The translations under genes were made by a program, and so were the position numbers. Below, one piece after another: positions 62,454-64,000 of a stretch of 64,000 bases of DNA. Location of the stretch: assembly GCF_001665875.1 (NCBI RefSeq), contig NZ_LZTA01000014.1, positions 122,485-186,484 on the forward strand, written 5' to 3'. This DNA comes from Mycobacterium sp. 852002-40037_SCH5390672. GTDB taxonomy: Bacteria; Actinomycetota; Actinomycetes; Mycobacteriales; Mycobacteriaceae. The first letter of the stretch is position 1; every line of letters starts with the position of its first letter. The notes under the pieces were generated by a model. The model was not told the DNA's origin. It worked only from the letters and a program-made list of their open reading frames with translations, and searched no databases.

Positions 62454-62909
62454 CTAGCGATCAGGGGCTATGGCGCAGTTGGTAGCGCGACTCGTTCGCA
62501 TCGAGTAGGTCAGGGGTTCGATTCCCCTTAGCTCCACCCATTTACCAGGGGTTTCACTGCCCCAATGGATTACGACACAGGCGCGTGCCGCAGCAGATTC
62601 GATCGCCGCATCCAAATTTGCGGCCACGGCGTCGAGTTCTTCGTCGAAGAGGTCGGCGTACACGTCGAGCGCCATGCTGGCCTTCGCGTGCCCCAACATG
62701 CGCTGCACGGCCTTCACGTTGGCGCCGGCACTGACCGCCAAACTTGCCGCAGTGTGCCGCAAATCGTGCGGGGTGATCGTCGGGAACTCCGGTGTGCTCG
62801 CCTCGCCGCCAGTCGCCACCTCGCGCGCCCGCTGCGCCGCGGCGGCCGCCTGCACCGCGCGCACCGCCGGCTCAAACACCCGGGCCCGGTAGTTGGAGTT
62901 CCGTAGCAC
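62454..62909 (-). pseudogene. tyrosine recombinase (phage integrase), C-terminal fragment
   Basis: This frame keeps about 120 codons of the catalytic half of a phage integrase. Visible are the HxxR block HDLRHTAASLAVSAG, LGHAKASMALDVYADLF with the nucleophile Tyr, and GGVLRNSNYRARVF at the upstream edge. The N-terminal arm-binding domain and the first catalytic Arg are missing. Similarity begins abruptly near 62915, where a plus-strand phage fragment starts. The 3' end reads antisense through the tRNA-Ala gene, the usual arrangement for an integrase at its attachment site. It is probably inactive. Confidence 0.8.
62464..62536 (+). tRNA. tRNA-Ala (anticodon CGC)
   Basis: This folds as a standard cloverleaf: acceptor GGGGCTA with TAGCTCC (one G-U pair), D stem GCGC/GCGC, anticodon stem ACTCG/CGAGT around TTCGCAT, variable AGGTC, and T arm AGGGG-TTCGATT-CCCCT. 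Discriminator A is at 62536 and CCA is not encoded. It decodes GCG. Its 3' end abuts a phage integrase fragment, so it is the likely attachment site. Confidence 0.95.
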
Positions 62910-62920
62910 GCCGCCGCGCT

Positions 62921-63031
62921 GGTCGGTGGCGCGACCCCGGCACCCGCTCTTGGTGGGTCCAGGCGTTCGTGGTGCCCGCGTTCGCCGTGGACCGGCCGTT
63001 CGCAGCGAAGAAGATCACCGGCCTGTCATAA
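62921..63031 (+). pseudogene. C-terminal fragment of a phage-type protein
   Basis: About 36 codons, ending GTRSWWVQAFVVPAFAVDRP and then a short tail before TAA at 63029, look like the end of a phage structural protein. The frame lacks any start of its own, and the similarity-like part begins at the junction with the integrase fragment. Assignment as capsid or head protein is a guess from composition and from the next gene. Confidence 0.35.
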
Positions 63032-63050
63032 CGAAAGGTGCTGACACACA

Positions 63051-63527
63051 ATGGCTCTCACTTTTGACGACGCGCAGGCGGCGATCGTGCTCGCCCTCCT
63101 CGGCCTGCCAGAGGACACCGACAACCTTAGCCTGGTCATAGACACCGTGAAGGACGTCACGCGCGACCCGCTGCTGCCCGTGACCGACGACGCCTCGCCC
63201 TCCCAGGTCGCCGCTGCCGCCAAGAAGCACGGCCTGGAATTGCTGGACGCCGACACGCTGGCAGCCTTGCGGCGAGACGCGCAGGAGGGCCGGCGCATTG
63301 CTGCCGCAGCCGCTAAGGCGCAGGTCGAGGCTGCGGTGGATAATGCGGTGAACAGGGGCAAGATCACCTCGGCGCGCCGCAAGCATTGGGTCTCCCTCAT
63401 CGAGGCCGACCCGGCGATGGCCGACGTGCTCGCCGGTGTCCCCGACGAGACGGCAGTGCCCCTGTCCGAGTTGGGGCACAGCGCGGACACCAGCGACGAC
63501 ACCGCCGGCGCCGGCTGGTTCTATTGA
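63051..63527 (+). CDS. phage-like protein, possibly scaffold/protease-type
   Basis: This is a 158-residue, mostly helical protein. A central segment rich in Ala, Arg and Glu (RRDAQEGRRIAAAAAKAQVE) is followed by AVDNAVNRGKITSARRKHW and SLIEADPAMADVLAGVP. That C-terminal pattern resembles Mu gpI-like head proteases and scaffolds as I know them, but the catalytic part would be absent. AAAGG lies upstream at wide spacing. It stands among prophage debris. Confidence 0.5.
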   Translation: MALTFDDAQAAIVLALLGLPEDTDNLSLVIDTVKDVTRDPLLPVTDDASPSQVAAAAKKHGLELLDADTLAALRRDAQEGRRIAAAAAKAQVEAAVDNAVNRGKITSARRKHWVSLIEADPAMADVLAGVPDETAVPLSELGHSADTSDDTAGAGWFY

Positions 63528-63567
63528 TGGCTATCCGCCGAACACCGACTTTGTTGCCCAGCCCAAG

Positions 63568-63699
63568 TTAAAACGGCGGCATGTCGTCGCCAGACGGTTG
63601 ACCTTGGCTCTGGAGCCACTCGCGGAATAGTTGGCGTTCCGCTAGACGTAGTGCTCTCCCAGTGCCCCTTGGCGTCAGGCGTCGACATGTTCCCTCCAT
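63568..63699 (-). CDS. possible 43-residue protein with acidic aromatic tail
   Basis: A short frame begins with the ATG at 63699 and ends in LFREWLQSQGQPSGDDMPPF. The tail GDDMPPF resembles the acidic tip of single-strand DNA-binding proteins (DDxPF). The N-terminal part overlaps the end of the oxidoreductase gene and has no recognisable fold. It may be the end of a larger phage or host gene now truncated. An overlapping frame on the same strand has the stronger ribosome site, so this is tentative. Confidence 0.25.
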   Translation of the reverse strand: MEGTCRRLTPRGTGRALRLAERQLFREWLQSQGQPSGDDMPPF

Positions 63700-64000
63700 T
63701 CCGGTATCGGTGGGCCGACGTCCTCGGCCAAACTCTGCACAACTGACGCGGCCGCGAGCGAACCTGTCGCGATCGCCGAGGCCACCTGCGGCATCTGCGC
63801 ACTGGTGTTGTCGCCGGCCGCGAAGACTCCGGGAACCGTTGTCCGGCAGAGCGCATCGACTGCGATGGGATTCGCCGCCGCCGGCGTCGGCTCACCCAAT
63901 CCGACCCCGAGCTGTTCAACCAGCTGCGACCGCTGATGCAGTGTTGTCGCGACGAGCAGACCGCTGCGTGCCAGCCGAGTTCCGTCGGTGAACACGATTG
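63675..64000 (-). CDS. FAD-dependent pyridine nucleotide oxidoreductase, C-terminal part
   Basis: This is the C-terminal 107 residues of a thioredoxin-reductase-like flavoprotein. It is cut by the window end. The FAD-binding ATG-type motif is seen as TTVPGVFAAGDNTSAQMPQV, followed by AIATGSLAAASVV. The upstream part FTDGTRLARSGLLVATT fits the NAD(P)H domain edge of this family. There is no sign of the CxxC motif, which would lie outside. Substrate and partner are unknown. Confidence 0.85.
   Translation of the reverse strand, partial: IVFTDGTRLARSGLLVATTLHQRSQLVEQLGVGLGEPTPAAANPIAVDALCRTTVPGVFAAGDNTSAQMPQVASAIATGSLAAASVVQSLAEDVGPPIPEWREHVDA

Overview
This is a GC-rich chromosomal segment of a mycobacterium. 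Its gene order closely follows the M. tuberculosis block from the pst phosphate-transport locus to Rv0996, including ku, ligD, pgi, uvrD1, sucCD, perM, purNH, accA2/accD2, rpmF, mprAB-pepD, mscL, galU and moeA1. It is not the M. tuberculosis complex: it keeps an intact cobF and a full-length second Fpg glycosylase, and it carries a polyol-utilisation cluster between ku and ligD. A MIRU-type tandem repeat between the pst genes fits a slow-growing non-tuberculous species. Species identity cannot be settled from this window alone.

Layout. 1-1761: end of a phosphate ABC permease pair (pstC, pstA). 1774-9894: non-homologous end-joining genes ku and ligD, separated by a four-gene minus-strand polyol operon (two mannitol-type dehydrogenases, a HAD phosphatase, a PfkB kinase). 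9891-15485: a FAH/metallo-beta-lactamase fusion, a class I methyltransferase, a crotonase, an F420-type oxidoreductase under a KstR-like box, and a STAS-HATPase fusion. 15815-19723: a translationally coupled flavin monooxygenase/diiron oxygenase pair, cobF and fpg2. 19766-29468: a short-chain dehydrogenase, pgi, chorismate mutase, uvrD1, a membrane protein, an M23 peptidase, and sucCD. 29588-41474: a thiolase-like protein, a second KstR-boxed F420 enzyme, two cell-envelope membrane proteins (Rv0954-like and perM), purNH, a MoxR/VWA pair and an aldo-keto reductase.

41484-50751 holds a DUF1707 protein and a tight six-gene acyl-CoA catabolic operon (AtuA-like protein, two acyl-CoA dehydrogenases, a biotin-dependent carboxylase of two subunits, a crotonase), with overlapping start and stop codons nearly throughout. 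51022-56188: rpmF, the envelope-stress system mprA-mprB-pepD with a direct-repeat box before mprA and another before pepD, moaB2 and mscL. 56256-62413: a SAF-domain protein, the CIRCE-preceded zinc-ribbon chaperone ruc, a folate cyclo-ligase, galU, and a moeA1/glp - rimJ - membrane-receptor cluster. 62454-63527: a scrambled prophage remnant at the 3' end of tRNA-Ala(CGC), followed by an oxidoreductase running out of the window.

The strongest non-coding signals are two perfect KstR-type boxes, a near-perfect CIRCE element, two direct-repeat boxes with the same 11-bp spacing at mprA and pepD, a CRP-like palindrome before sucC, a palindrome holding both stop codons of pstA and ku, and three 23-bp tandem repeats before purN. 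Several genes (ku, ligD, uvrD1, purN, the MoxR ATPase, galU) lack a Shine-Dalgarno sequence and have a TAnnnT-like hexamer 6-9 nt before the start codon, which suggests leaderless mRNAs.
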